DNA of 64,000 nucleotides from Prevotella sp. tc2-28 (GTDB lineage Bacteria; Bacteroidota; Bacteroidia; Bacteroidales; Bacteroidaceae), in the NCBI RefSeq assembly GCF_900107705.1, contig NZ_FNRE01000009.1, forward strand, positions 112,569 to 176,568, in the 5' to 3' direction. The notes beneath the pieces were generated by a model. It was given only the letters and a program-made list of their open reading frames with translations, was not told the origin of the DNA and made no database searches. Positions 51,158-59,259 of this stretch are shown here, one piece after another. The translations under genes were made by a program, and so were the position numbers. The stretch's first letter is position 1. Every line of letters begins with the position of its first letter.

Positions 51158-52060
51158 TTAGTCTTTAGTGATAGAAACGATGGCGACAGGACGGAGGTTA
51201 ATGCCTGTAAGATAATTGGCAGAGCCAGTTGCGCCAGTGGCCAGATTGTACTGACAATAATTCCCGTTGTTATTCTTATAGAGGTAGATTCCGGCTGCAG
51301 GTGTAGGAGTCACGTCGTTCCGTGCTGCTGCAAAGGCATCCATCTGCGCCTTGGTCGGCACCGTCCAGTCGCTTATGCCGTCCACACCAAGGCTGGCCAG
51401 GGCCGACTCGGCATCGCTGGCACTCGTCACCGCCCTTTCGTTGGGCGAAAGCAGCATAACCTCAGCCGACTTTCCATCATTTTCCACCGTCACGGCAAGC
51501 ACGTAGCATCCTTGGTACGTGTCACCGACCGATGGGAAGTCCTGCGTATCACCACCATTATCCCCACCGTTATTGTCGTTCCCCGACACACTACTGCCGT
51601 CCTCGTCAAACGTAAAGCTAATCGTCCTTTCCCCAAGCCACGTTGCGCCTGTAATGGTTCCTGTCAGGTTGACGCCCACGGCCTCGGTATAGGTACCGTC
51701 GATATTGATCTTATACCCCGCCTCCAACTGGTCGCTACACGAATAGGTATAGGTTTTCGTTGTGCCGCCCACGGTGATGTTCACGCTCACGCTGGCGGGC
51801 TGACTGCTTGGTGGCAGCAGATAGGCACTGCCGCTGTTCTTCCACGTCCTCCCGTCCTCTTGGCGAGTCAGCGCAATGGTGCTGCTGCCGTTCGTCGTGC
51901 TGTACGTCCCGCCGATGGTCAGGCTCTGCCATAGCGGGGCAATAGTCACCGTGACAGCCGTAGCCGCCGAGGCATTATCCTCCCCAACGTCGAGCGTTCT
52001 CTCACACGCCGTCAGCCCCAGCACCGCCAGGACTGACGCAAAAAATACAATTTTCTTCAT
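51158..52060 (-). CDS. Fimbrillin-like lipoprotein with DUF1566-like C-terminus
   Basis: 300 aa with lipobox LGLTAC (Cys19). The first 160 residues are two beta-sandwich-like repeats of the fimbrillin type. A Gly/Asn/Asp linker leads to a C-terminal domain with CYVLAVTVENDGKSAEVMLL, DWTVPTKAQMDAFAAARN and LRPVAIVSITKD, like Lcl/DUF1566 domains and comparable with the tra lipoprotein at 32358. It is first in a leftward operon with the Mfa2-like gene (6 nt apart). A promoter and a Crp-like operator lie upstream. Confidence 0.7.
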   Translation of the reverse strand: MKKIVFFASVLAVLGLTACERTLDVGEDNASAATAVTVTIAPLWQSLTIGGTYSTTNGSSTIALTRQEDGRTWKNSGSAYLLPPSSQPASVSVNITVGGTTKTYTYSCSDQLEAGYKINIDGTYTEAVGVNLTGTITGATWLGERTISFTFDEDGSSVSGNDNNGGDNGGDTQDFPSVGDTYQGCYVLAVTVENDGKSAEVMLLSPNERAVTSASDAESALASLGVDGISDWTVPTKAQMDAFAAARNDVTPTPAAGIYLYKNNNGNYCQYNLATGATGSANYLTGINLRPVAIVSITKD

Positions 52061-52112
52061 AGTAATAATAAATTTGAATTGATTCGGGACTATTCCCGAT
52101 TACAAAAAACAG

Positions 52113-52194
52113 CAAAGTTACAAAACAACCAAGCAATAAGTCCTTTGCAAATCTAAAATGTAGGCATCGAAGTGAAAGTCTGAACAAATGTTCA
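52113..52194 (-). promoter_or_regulatory. Promoter and Crp-like operator of the lipoprotein operon
   Basis: On the minus strand, palindrome TGAACATTTGTTCA (52194-52181) is followed by GACTTTCAC and, 60 bp later, the -7 box TAACTTTG (52120-52113). The same arrangement and sequence precede the Crp-like gene at 58206. Confidence 0.7.
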
Positions 52195-52400
52195 TGCCTT
52201 CAGTTCAATTTTCACTATTCAAGACCATGATTTTATCAAAAAGAATATGCACCGCCATTTATGTAGCCATCAACGAGCGGTTTGGCCCGTTGTACCCGTG
52301 AAAACTCGCTTTTATAAGCAATCCAATGCCAAAAATAACAAATAATACCTTGAATTTGGAAGATTTTCCATAAAATAAATGTTCTTTTGGAAAGTTTTAC

Positions 52401-52408
52401 TACCTTTG
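52401..52408 (+). promoter_or_regulatory. -7 box of the Fic gene promoter
   Basis: TACCTTTG followed by CACC, 20 nt upstream of the Fic-protein start codon. Confidence 0.6.
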
Positions 52409-52428
52409 CACCATAATTGCAATAATTT

Positions 52429-53898
52429 ATGGAAAAAAATGCTCTATTGAATCACGAAGTCGTAATGGCTTCTTCCGACAAGACAACCAACAACTTCATT
52501 ACGAAGATGAAGAAAGAAGGCCGTCTTGTCAAGATTGCCACGAAGATATACACTACCAATCTCAACGACACCCCAGAGAACATCATCCGCAGAAATCTCT
52601 TCTTTATCCTTGGCGAACTCTACCCCGATGCCGTCATGAGTCATCGTAGTGCCTTCGAGTGCCGCCCCACTAACGACGGACACATCTACCTCACCTATAA
52701 TTACACGAAGAAAGTATCGTTGCCAGGCATTACCATCCATCTGCTTGAAGGTCAGAAAGCCCTTCCCGCCGATTATCCTTTCATGGGAGGTCTGCACATG
52801 TCTTGCAGTGCCAGGGCCTATCTTGAAAACCTACAGACAGGCTATAGCCGCGATGGCGTTTCCAAGTGTCTGCCACAGGACGTTATCGAAGAGAAACTGG
52901 ATAAAGTCTTGCAGACCAATGGTGAGGACGAACTGAACAAGTTGCGCGACACAGCCCGCGAGATAGCCGGACAGCTCGACATGGCCGACGAGTTCAAGAA
53001 ACTGGACTCCATCATCGGGGCCATCCTTTCCACAAAGCCCTCGAAGATTCTCACTTCCTCGGTTGCCGAAGCCCGTGCCTTGGGAGAGCCGTTCGACAGT
53101 CAGCGACTGAAGCTCTTTAGCATTCTGATGGCCGCACTCAACGAGCGTGAGTTTGAGAATTTCCCTGAGCCGAATGAGACGGATGCCGCCTACAACAACT
53201 TCGCCTTCTTTGAGAGTTATTTCTCCAACTATATCGAGGGAACAGAGTTCGAGGTGGAGGATGCCCGACAGATTATCGAGACCCGTACCCCGATGCCTGC
53301 CCGCAACGCCGACAGTCACGACGTGCTGGGCACATATTACATCGTTTCCAACCGAAAGGAAATGGCCATCACGCCCACCTCGCCCGACCACCTGCTTGAC
53401 ATCCTCCAGCATCGTCACCGAGTGATGATGTCTGCCCGTCCAGAAGCCAATCCCGGCATGTTCAAGACACAGAACAACCGCGCTGGCGAAACCCATTTCG
53501 TCGATTTCCAACAGGTTCGCGGAACACTGAAGAAAGGCTTCGAGGTCTATAGCGCCTTGCGTCACCCCTTTGCCCGTGCCCTCTTCATGCTCTTTATGAT
53601 TAGCGAGGTTCACCCGTTCTCCGACGGTAACGGACGCATCTCCCGCATCATGATGAATGCCGAACTGACAGCCGCCGGACAGTCGAAGGTCATTATTCCC
53701 ACCGTATTCCGCACCGACTATCTCAGTGCACTGCGCCAACTCACCCGAAAGGACAACCCCGAAAAGCTGATCAATGCCATCCAGCGTGTACGGCTGTTCA
53801 GCTACAATCTCCGTGGAGATAACTTTGAGGAAATGCGCGACTACATGGAACGCTGCAACGCTTTCAAGGAAGAAGATGAATATATATTACGCTTTTAA
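52429..53898 (+). CDS. AbiEi-like/Fic fusion protein
   Basis: 489 aa. The N-terminal ~190 residues are like the AbiEi antitoxin/winged-helix family (FITKMKKEGRLVKIATKIY, MSHRSAFE). The C-terminal part is a Fic AMP-transferase domain with HPFSDGNGRISR near residue 395. An inhibitory-helix-like SNYIEGTEFEV precedes the Fic core. It may combine DNA-binding autoregulation and AMPylation. It lies 3 nt before a Crp/Fnr-like gene. Confidence 0.82.
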   Translation: MEKNALLNHEVVMASSDKTTNNFITKMKKEGRLVKIATKIYTTNLNDTPENIIRRNLFFILGELYPDAVMSHRSAFECRPTNDGHIYLTYNYTKKVSLPGITIHLLEGQKALPADYPFMGGLHMSCSARAYLENLQTGYSRDGVSKCLPQDVIEEKLDKVLQTNGEDELNKLRDTAREIAGQLDMADEFKKLDSIIGAILSTKPSKILTSSVAEARALGEPFDSQRLKLFSILMAALNEREFENFPEPNETDAAYNNFAFFESYFSNYIEGTEFEVEDARQIIETRTPMPARNADSHDVLGTYYIVSNRKEMAITPTSPDHLLDILQHRHRVMMSARPEANPGMFKTQNNRAGETHFVDFQQVRGTLKKGFEVYSALRHPFARALFMLFMISEVHPFSDGNGRISRIMMNAELTAAGQSKVIIPTVFRTDYLSALRQLTRKDNPEKLINAIQRVRLFSYNLRGDNFEEMRDYMERCNAFKEEDEYILRF

Positions 53899-53901
53899 CT
53901 T

Positions 53902-54483
53902 ATGGAACAGAAATTCGGGAAAAACAGCATTGACATCAAGGTGCTGCGTGAGTTTTGCGAGCGCGAGGGCAAGATGGTGGAGTACCGCAAGGGCGAACAG
54001 CTGGAGCGCGAAGGTGACCCCGCACGGTGGTTCGGCTTCGTCACCGAGGGGTGCTTCAAATACGTGACATACGGCATCAGCGACAACAAGGAGCACATCA
54101 CATGGTTCTCGTTCGAGGGCGAGTTTGCGGGCGACTATCCCGCCTGTCTCGACGGTGGCCCAGCGCTGACCACGATCGAGGCGATGGTACCCACCCGCAT
54201 CATCCGTGTGAGCGGCGAACAGCTGGTGAAGCGGTTCAGTCAGGATAAGAAGTCGATGGATCTGCGCTGCCTCGTTGCCGAGCACCTGCTCAGTCAGGCC
54301 CGTGCCCGCTACACCGACCTCCACCGCGCCACGCCCCTCGAACGCTACGAGTTGCTGCTCCGCCGCTGCCCAGGCATCGCCCGCCATCTTCCCCTGAATG
54401 CCATCGCCTCGTTCCTCTGCGTCACTCCCCAACAGTTGTCACGCATCCGCAAGGCCGTCACGTTTAGCAGTATAACTGAATAA
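53902..54483 (+). CDS. Crp/Fnr-family regulator, copy 1
   Basis: 193 aa. cNMP-binding-like beta roll (REGDPARWFGFVTEGCFKY, FEGEFAGDYPACLDGGPALT) and C-terminal HTH (ASFLCVTPQQLSRIRKAV). Very similar to the protein at 58206 from the MEQKFGKNSID start onward, so a duplication. It begins 3 nt after the Fic gene and precedes a PAS-LuxR gene. No Fe-S cysteine cluster is evident. Confidence 0.85.
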   Translation: MEQKFGKNSIDIKVLREFCEREGKMVEYRKGEQLEREGDPARWFGFVTEGCFKYVTYGISDNKEHITWFSFEGEFAGDYPACLDGGPALTTIEAMVPTRIIRVSGEQLVKRFSQDKKSMDLRCLVAEHLLSQARARYTDLHRATPLERYELLLRRCPGIARHLPLNAIASFLCVTPQQLSRIRKAVTFSSITE

Positions 54484-54496
54484 AACAAAGAGCAAT

Positions 54497-55252
54497 ATGG
54501 CACAGATAGACGATTTCTTTATGTACGAGAACCGCGTGGAGGGCATCACCGATGCCGACTACCAGCGGGTACAGCCCTATGTGGAGGCGGCGCAGGCTTT
54601 CGCGCAGACCACCTACCAGAGCATCTACATCATCGACTACTACCGCAAGAACTTCCTCTACGTGTCGGACAATCCGCTCTTCCTCTGCGGACACACTGCC
54701 GACGAGGTACGCCAGATGGGCTACGGTTTCTACCTGAGCCACGTGCCCGAGGACGAGGTGCCGATGCTCACCGAACTGAACCGCTCCGGCTTCCGCGCCT
54801 TCTACGACGAGCCCGTGGAGAACCGCCGCCAGTGCATGATGTCCTACGACTTCCACATCACCCACGGTGACCGTCTGCTGCTTGTCAACCACAAGATTAC
54901 GCCCCTTGCCATGACCCCGGAAGGCCGCGTCTGGCTCGCCCTCTGCACCGTCTCGCTCTCGCCCCACAAGGAGTCCGGACACATCGAGTTCTTCCAATTC
55001 CATACGGGCGAGAAGCGCGAGTACTCATTGGAGGCCCACCGATGGAAGAGCCGCGAGACCATCACCCTGAAGCCTGAGGAGAAGCAGATCCTGACACTCT
55101 CAGCCCAGGGCTATACTATGAAGGAGATAGCCGAGAAGATGCTCCGCTCGTTCGACACCGTGAAGTTCTACCGCCGCCAGATTTTCGAGAAGCTCGATGT
55201 TCAGAACATCACCGAAGCCCTCGCCCTTGCTACCAATTACGGCCTCGTCTAA
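54497..55252 (+). CDS. PAS-LuxR transcriptional regulator
   Basis: 251 aa. The N-terminal PAS-like region (residues 35-170) contains IYIIDYYRKNFLYVSDNP and YGFYLSHVPEDEVP. The C-terminal LuxR/GerE HTH reads LKPEEKQILTLSAQGYTMKE followed by DTVKFYRRQIFEKL. It probably senses a signal and activates nearby genes, the TTACCCA-repeat promoter of the next gene being a candidate. Confidence 0.78.
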   Translation: MAQIDDFFMYENRVEGITDADYQRVQPYVEAAQAFAQTTYQSIYIIDYYRKNFLYVSDNPLFLCGHTADEVRQMGYGFYLSHVPEDEVPMLTELNRSGFRAFYDEPVENRRQCMMSYDFHITHGDRLLLVNHKITPLAMTPEGRVWLALCTVSLSPHKESGHIEFFQFHTGEKREYSLEAHRWKSRETITLKPEEKQILTLSAQGYTMKEIAEKMLRSFDTVKFYRRQIFEKLDVQNITEALALATNYGLV

Positions 55253-55283
55253 GCCGTCATCCCCACGATTTTAACATATTTTG

Positions 55284-55338
55284 TTACCCAAATGGGTAAT
55301 TTTTCATCCCCGCGATGCAGAATTACCCATTTGGGTAG
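55284..55338. promoter_or_regulatory. Paired inverted-repeat operator TTACCCA-N2-TGGGTAA
   Basis: TTACCCA-AA-TGGGTAA (55284-55299) and TTACCCA-TT-TGGGTAG (55323-55338), with centres 39 bp apart, upstream of the barrel gene at 55427. Spacing near four helical turns suggests cooperative binding of a dimeric regulator. Confidence 0.65.
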
Positions 55339-55426
55339 TGGACTTATTGAAATCTATTGCAACCTTTGCGGTGTAAAAGTACGTCTATCGAATAAAAATG
55401 TCAAACGTAATAAAATCGCAAGGATT

Positions 55427-57727
55427 ATGAAAAGGATTGTATTAGTTTCAATGATGTGCCTCGTGGCAATCGCCTCGACAGCACAGGGCATCAGCGGACG
55501 GGTGATTGACGAGCAAGCCCAGCCGATGCCATTTGCCAATGTCGTGCTCGTCAGCCGTGCCGACTCCGCTTTCATTGCGGGAGTCGTGACCAAGGACGAC
55601 GGAACTTTCAGCATCAGCACCGACAAACAAGACGGTCTGCTGAAAGTGACGAGCGTGGGATATACGACAAAGTTTCTCGACGCACGGACGGGCAATGTGG
55701 GCGACATCCAGATGCAGCCCGACACACAGATGCTGGGCGAGGTCGTGGTGAAAGGCTCACGTCCTCTGGTGAAAATGAAGGATGACGCACTCGTGACCAC
55801 CGTTGAGGGCAGTTATCTTTCCAAGACAGGAACAGCGGGCGACGTTCTGGGCAAGATTCCCGGCGTCATCAGCAACCATGGTGGCGTGGAAGTGCTGGGC
55901 CGTGGCACTCCGCTCATCTACATCAACGGACGGCAGATGCGCAACCAGAGCGAACTCGACCAACTGAGCAGCGACCAAATCAAGGATGTGGAGGTGGTGA
56001 TGACTCCCGGTGCCAAATACGACGCCACCGTCAAGGCCGTCATCCGCATCAAGACCATCCGTCCCGTCGGCGAGGGTTTCAGTTTCAACAGCCGCACGGT
56101 GGCGGGCGTGAACCACTACGTCTATGGTCTGGAGGAACTGAACCTGAATTACCGCACGGGCGGACTTGACATCTTCGGTATGGCCGAATACGAGAACCGC
56201 CGCAGCCGTCAGACCAACGACAGCCGACAGGACACCTACCTGCAGAGCCACTATCAGCAGAACAGTCTGATGCACTACTACAACAAGAACCAAATGTTGG
56301 CCGGGAAACTCGGATTCAACTACATGCTCAACGACAAACATTCCATCGGCATGACCTACACCGTGACCTCACGCCCCAACAGACAGACGAGCGACTACTT
56401 CACGACCATGCTCATAGGCCAGCAGACTGACGACCAAATTACAGGCCGTGGCAAGGTGGACGGCGACGACATCCAGCACATCATCAGCGGCTACTATGCC
56501 GGACAGACGGGCAAATGGTCGCTCGATGCCAATGCTGACGTGCTGCTACAGAAACAGAACTCCGACAACCTAACCTTTGAGGATGCCACACAGGGCGACA
56601 ACCGCACCGTGACCACCCGCAACGACGTGAAGAACCGCCTCTATGCCGCCAAATTCGTGGCAGGCCACCCACTTTGGAAAGGCAAGCTGGAAATTGGTGC
56701 CGAGGGCAGTTACGTTCACCGTACCGACGTGTTCGGCAACGTGGAAAACATCATTAGTGCCAGCGACACGAAGATTGAGGAAAACAGCACGGCGGCCTTC
56801 GTCCAACTGATGCAGCGTCTGAACAAACTGATGCTCATAGCCGGACTGCGCTACGAATTCCTCGACAGCCGTTACTACGAGGGCGGCGTGAAGATGGGCG
56901 ACGAGAGCCGTACCTACAGCGACCTCTTCCCCTCGTTGATGTTGATGTACCCCTTGAAGAACGTGCGTGCCCGGCTCTCGTATTCACGCAACATTAACCG
57001 CCCCGCATTCAGCCAACTCAGCGGCAACGTCAAGTACATCAACCGTTACACTTACGAGAGCGGCAACCCCTACTTGAAACCTTCGTACCGCGACAACCTC
57101 TCGCTAGCACTCAATTACAAATGGCTGACGGGAATGATTGACTATGCCCGCGTTCACGACTACATCATCACCTCCTATTCATCCTACAAGGACGATCCGA
57201 CCATCGCCCTGCTGCGTAAGGACAATGCCCGTAGCTACGACAACCTTTCCCTGATGGTATCGGTTGCACCCACCTTCGGCAAGTATCATCCGCAGTTGAT
57301 GGTGGCCACGCAGATGCAGAACCTCGAAGTGCAATACCGTGGCGAGACCAAGAAGATGAACAGCCCGATGACCATCGTTCGCTTCAATAATGCCATCAAC
57401 TTGCCCTTCGACTCATGGCTCAATGCCGATTTCTCGTGGCGTTCGGCTGGCGATACCGAGAACATACACCTCGCACAGTCGTGGCAGTTCGACATCAGCC
57501 TCTACAAAGCCTTCTGGAACGACCGCCTTACCGTCAAACTGGCCTGCACCGACCTCTTTGGCAGCATCCGCCAGAAAGCGACCATCTACAGCGACATCCG
57601 CGAAATCTATCTTGACAAGCGCCTCGACACCCGCAACCTCGAACTCACCGTACGCTATAACTTCAACCCAGCCAAGAGCAAGTATCGCGGACAAGGTGCC
57701 GGTAACGATGTCAAGAGCCGCTTCTGA
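55427..57727 (+). CDS. CarboxypepD-like/outer-membrane beta-barrel protein
   Basis: 766 aa from ATG 55427 (MKRIVLVSMMCLVAIASTAQ, signal peptide); the frame is open upstream from 55292 but the operators lie there. A CarboxypepD_reg-like domain (GISGRVIDEQAQPMPFANVV) is followed by a plug-like region with PGVISNHGGVEVLGRGTPLIY and a large OMP_b-brl_3-type barrel ending in YNFNPAKSKYRG. It is TonB-dependent-like, without an obvious TonB box. Substrate unknown. Regulated perhaps by the TTACCCA operators. Confidence 0.78.
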   Translation: MKRIVLVSMMCLVAIASTAQGISGRVIDEQAQPMPFANVVLVSRADSAFIAGVVTKDDGTFSISTDKQDGLLKVTSVGYTTKFLDARTGNVGDIQMQPDTQMLGEVVVKGSRPLVKMKDDALVTTVEGSYLSKTGTAGDVLGKIPGVISNHGGVEVLGRGTPLIYINGRQMRNQSELDQLSSDQIKDVEVVMTPGAKYDATVKAVIRIKTIRPVGEGFSFNSRTVAGVNHYVYGLEELNLNYRTGGLDIFGMAEYENRRSRQTNDSRQDTYLQSHYQQNSLMHYYNKNQMLAGKLGFNYMLNDKHSIGMTYTVTSRPNRQTSDYFTTMLIGQQTDDQITGRGKVDGDDIQHIISGYYAGQTGKWSLDANADVLLQKQNSDNLTFEDATQGDNRTVTTRNDVKNRLYAAKFVAGHPLWKGKLEIGAEGSYVHRTDVFGNVENIISASDTKIEENSTAAFVQLMQRLNKLMLIAGLRYEFLDSRYYEGGVKMGDESRTYSDLFPSLMLMYPLKNVRARLSYSRNINRPAFSQLSGNVKYINRYTYESGNPYLKPSYRDNLSLALNYKWLTGMIDYARVHDYIITSYSSYKDDPTIALLRKDNARSYDNLSLMVSVAPTFGKYHPQLMVATQMQNLEVQYRGETKKMNSPMTIVRFNNAINLPFDSWLNADFSWRSAGDTENIHLAQSWQFDISLYKAFWNDRLTVKLACTDLFGSIRQKATIYSDIREIYLDKRLDTRNLELTVRYNFNPAKSKYRGQGAGNDVKSRF

Positions 57728-57728
57728 T

Positions 57729-58079
57729 ATGGAACTTATTCATCATTTCATAGATTTGAGTTGGGCCGTGGTGGGCATTTGTGAGAATCCCCACCAGCCC
57801 CTTTCGTCCTGCATCCCCAGCATCGACAAGGACGAGGCCACAGCCGTGGAGCATTACGTCATCGGCTACATGGCCTTCTGGCACATCGCCTTTGTCGATG
57901 AAGAACGCCTCGTGCCCTGCAACGACGATGCCCTGCGCAACGATGCCCGACAGAAGATAGACCGCTACATCGCCGACCATCCACCCGTCGAGACCTTCCC
58001 CCGCTTCTACCTCGTCCTCCTCCGTCAGCCGATAGCCCCGATGGAGGCCGACGGCATGAGCCGCGTGTACCAGATGTAA
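57729..58079 (+). CDS. Hypothetical protein coupled to the barrel gene
   Basis: 116 aa (MELIHHFIDLSWAVVGICEN). The ATG lies 1 nt after the barrel stop, so translational coupling is likely. No domain is recognised; the C-terminus RQPIAPMEADGMSRVYQM is unremarkable. A longer reading frame upstream overlaps the barrel gene and is not believed. Confidence 0.6.
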   Translation: MELIHHFIDLSWAVVGICENPHQPLSSCIPSIDKDEATAVEHYVIGYMAFWHIAFVDEERLVPCNDDALRNDARQKIDRYIADHPPVETFPRFYLVLLRQPIAPMEADGMSRVYQM

Positions 58080-58102
58080 CCCTTCGAAATGTAACTAACC
58101 CC

Positions 58103-58185
58103 TGAACATTTGTTCAGACTTTCACCTCGGCAGACACTTTTTAGGTCTCGCCATGAACGCTTTCGTTGGAAATTTAGTAACTTTG
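58103..58185 (+). promoter_or_regulatory. Promoter and palindromic operator of Crp-like copy 2
   Basis: TGAACATTTGTTCA (58103-58116), then GACTTTCAC, and 61 bp later TAACTTTG (58178-58185). It aligns with the element upstream of the lipoprotein operon at 52113-52194. Confidence 0.72.
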
Positions 58186-58205
58186 CAGCCAAACAACCAC
58201 TGACG

Positions 58206-58784
58206 ATGGAACAGAAATTCGGAAAAAACAGTATTGACATTGAGGCGCTGCGCGAGTTTTGCGAGCGCGAGGGCAAGGAGGTGACTTACCGTAAGGGCGA
58301 TCAGCTGGAGCGCGAGGGCGACCCCGCACGATGGTTCGGCTTCGTCACCGAAGGGTACTTCAAGTATGTAACGTATGGCATCAGTGATGATAGGGAGCAT
58401 ATCACATGGTTCTCGTTCGAGGGCGAGTTTGCGGGCGACTATCCCAACTGCCTCGACGGTCGTCCTGCTCAGACTACGATCAAGGCGATGATGCCCAGCC
58501 GCATGCTCCGTGTGAGCGGCGAACAGCTAATGGACTTTTTCCGTCAAGACGCTGAAAAGATGGAGTTACGCAGTGTCATAGCTGAGCATCTACTCAGTCA
58601 GGCCCGCGCCTGCTACATCGACCTCCACCGCGCCACAGCCCGCGAGCGCTATGAGTTGCTGCTGCAGCGTTGTCCCGGTATTGTTGAGCATCTTGCCTTG
58701 CAAGACCTCGCCTCGTTCCTCTGCATCACCCCGCAGATGCTTTCCAAAATTCGCAAAAAAATCTCTTTCGGAGCACAAAAATAG
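58206..58784 (+). CDS. Crp/Fnr-family regulator, copy 2
   Basis: 192 aa from ATG 58206 (MEQKFGKNSIDIEALREFCE); an upstream in-frame start at 58110 would lie within the operator. Same architecture as copy 1 (GDPARWFGFVTEGYFKY; HTH ASFLCITPQMLSKIRKK). The gene is preceded by its own palindromic operator and -7 box, so autoregulation is plausible. It is followed by a strong terminator. Confidence 0.86.
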   Translation: MEQKFGKNSIDIEALREFCEREGKEVTYRKGDQLEREGDPARWFGFVTEGYFKYVTYGISDDREHITWFSFEGEFAGDYPNCLDGRPAQTTIKAMMPSRMLRVSGEQLMDFFRQDAEKMELRSVIAEHLLSQARACYIDLHRATARERYELLLQRCPGIVEHLALQDLASFLCITPQMLSKIRKKISFGAQK

Positions 58785-58802
58785 CATTTTTACAAAAATT
58801 CA

Positions 58803-58864
58803 CTGAAACTAGTTTCAGAGTTTCACCCCCGGCATCCGATTTTCGGTCTTGTCGGGGGCTTTTT
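58803..58864 (+). terminator. Palindrome and terminator after Crp-like copy 2
   Basis: A perfect 16-bp palindrome CTGAAACTAGTTTCAG (58803-58818), then CCCCCG/CGGGGG (58826-58831 with 58853-58858) with CTTTTTC. The second stem is a standard terminator. Confidence 0.75.
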
Positions 58865-59179
58865 CGTGGGACTTTCTGTAACTTTGTGGCTCGGAATGAC
58901 TCTCGGAGGCGGTTACAGCATGACGTGAATGCCCCGAACGGGATATTTCCGCGAAAACGTAGAATAGGTCATCATGGGGTCGGTTCTTCTGATCATTTTT
59001 CAAATTAAGTGAAATGCGAATGAGACAAGTAATAAAGCATAGAGATATCAGACTCCTGAATATGATCAGGAGAACCGACCCCGTGATTCCCCATTGTTTC
59101 TGACCCCGCGTGCATGCTTTTAGCAACCACATCGAATGATGAACCAAAGGGCCTTTCTTGTCAATTGATGGTCTGAAAT
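58865..59179. other. Intergenic region with MITE-like inverted repeats
   Basis: No gene. A TAACTTTG box at 58879-58886 could start a short transcript. The main structure is a pair of 21-bp inverted repeats GGGGTCGGTTCTYCTGATCAT at 58976-58996 and 59062-59082, one mismatch, spanning 107 bp. No target-site duplication was seen, so a MITE or a large hairpin are both possible. Confidence 0.45.
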
Positions 59180-59253
59180 AGTTTGCAAATAGTTTGCAAA
59201 GGCAGATTTTTGCTCATTCCCTGAGAGTTTTTCGTATTTATTGCCTAACTTTG
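59180..59253 (+). promoter_or_regulatory. Promoter with tandem AGTTTGCA operators
   Basis: AGTTTGCAAAT-AGTTTGCAAA (59180-59200, period 11) lie 45 bp before the -7 box TAACTTTG (59246-59253). The ATG is at 59260, so the message may be nearly leaderless. Confidence 0.6.
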
Positions 59254-59259
59254 CAGGCC

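Noticed and set aside
52831..53739. 302-aa frame opposite the Fic gene
   Set aside because: A shadow of the Fic coding region; the sense strand has an intact Fic motif and a promoter.
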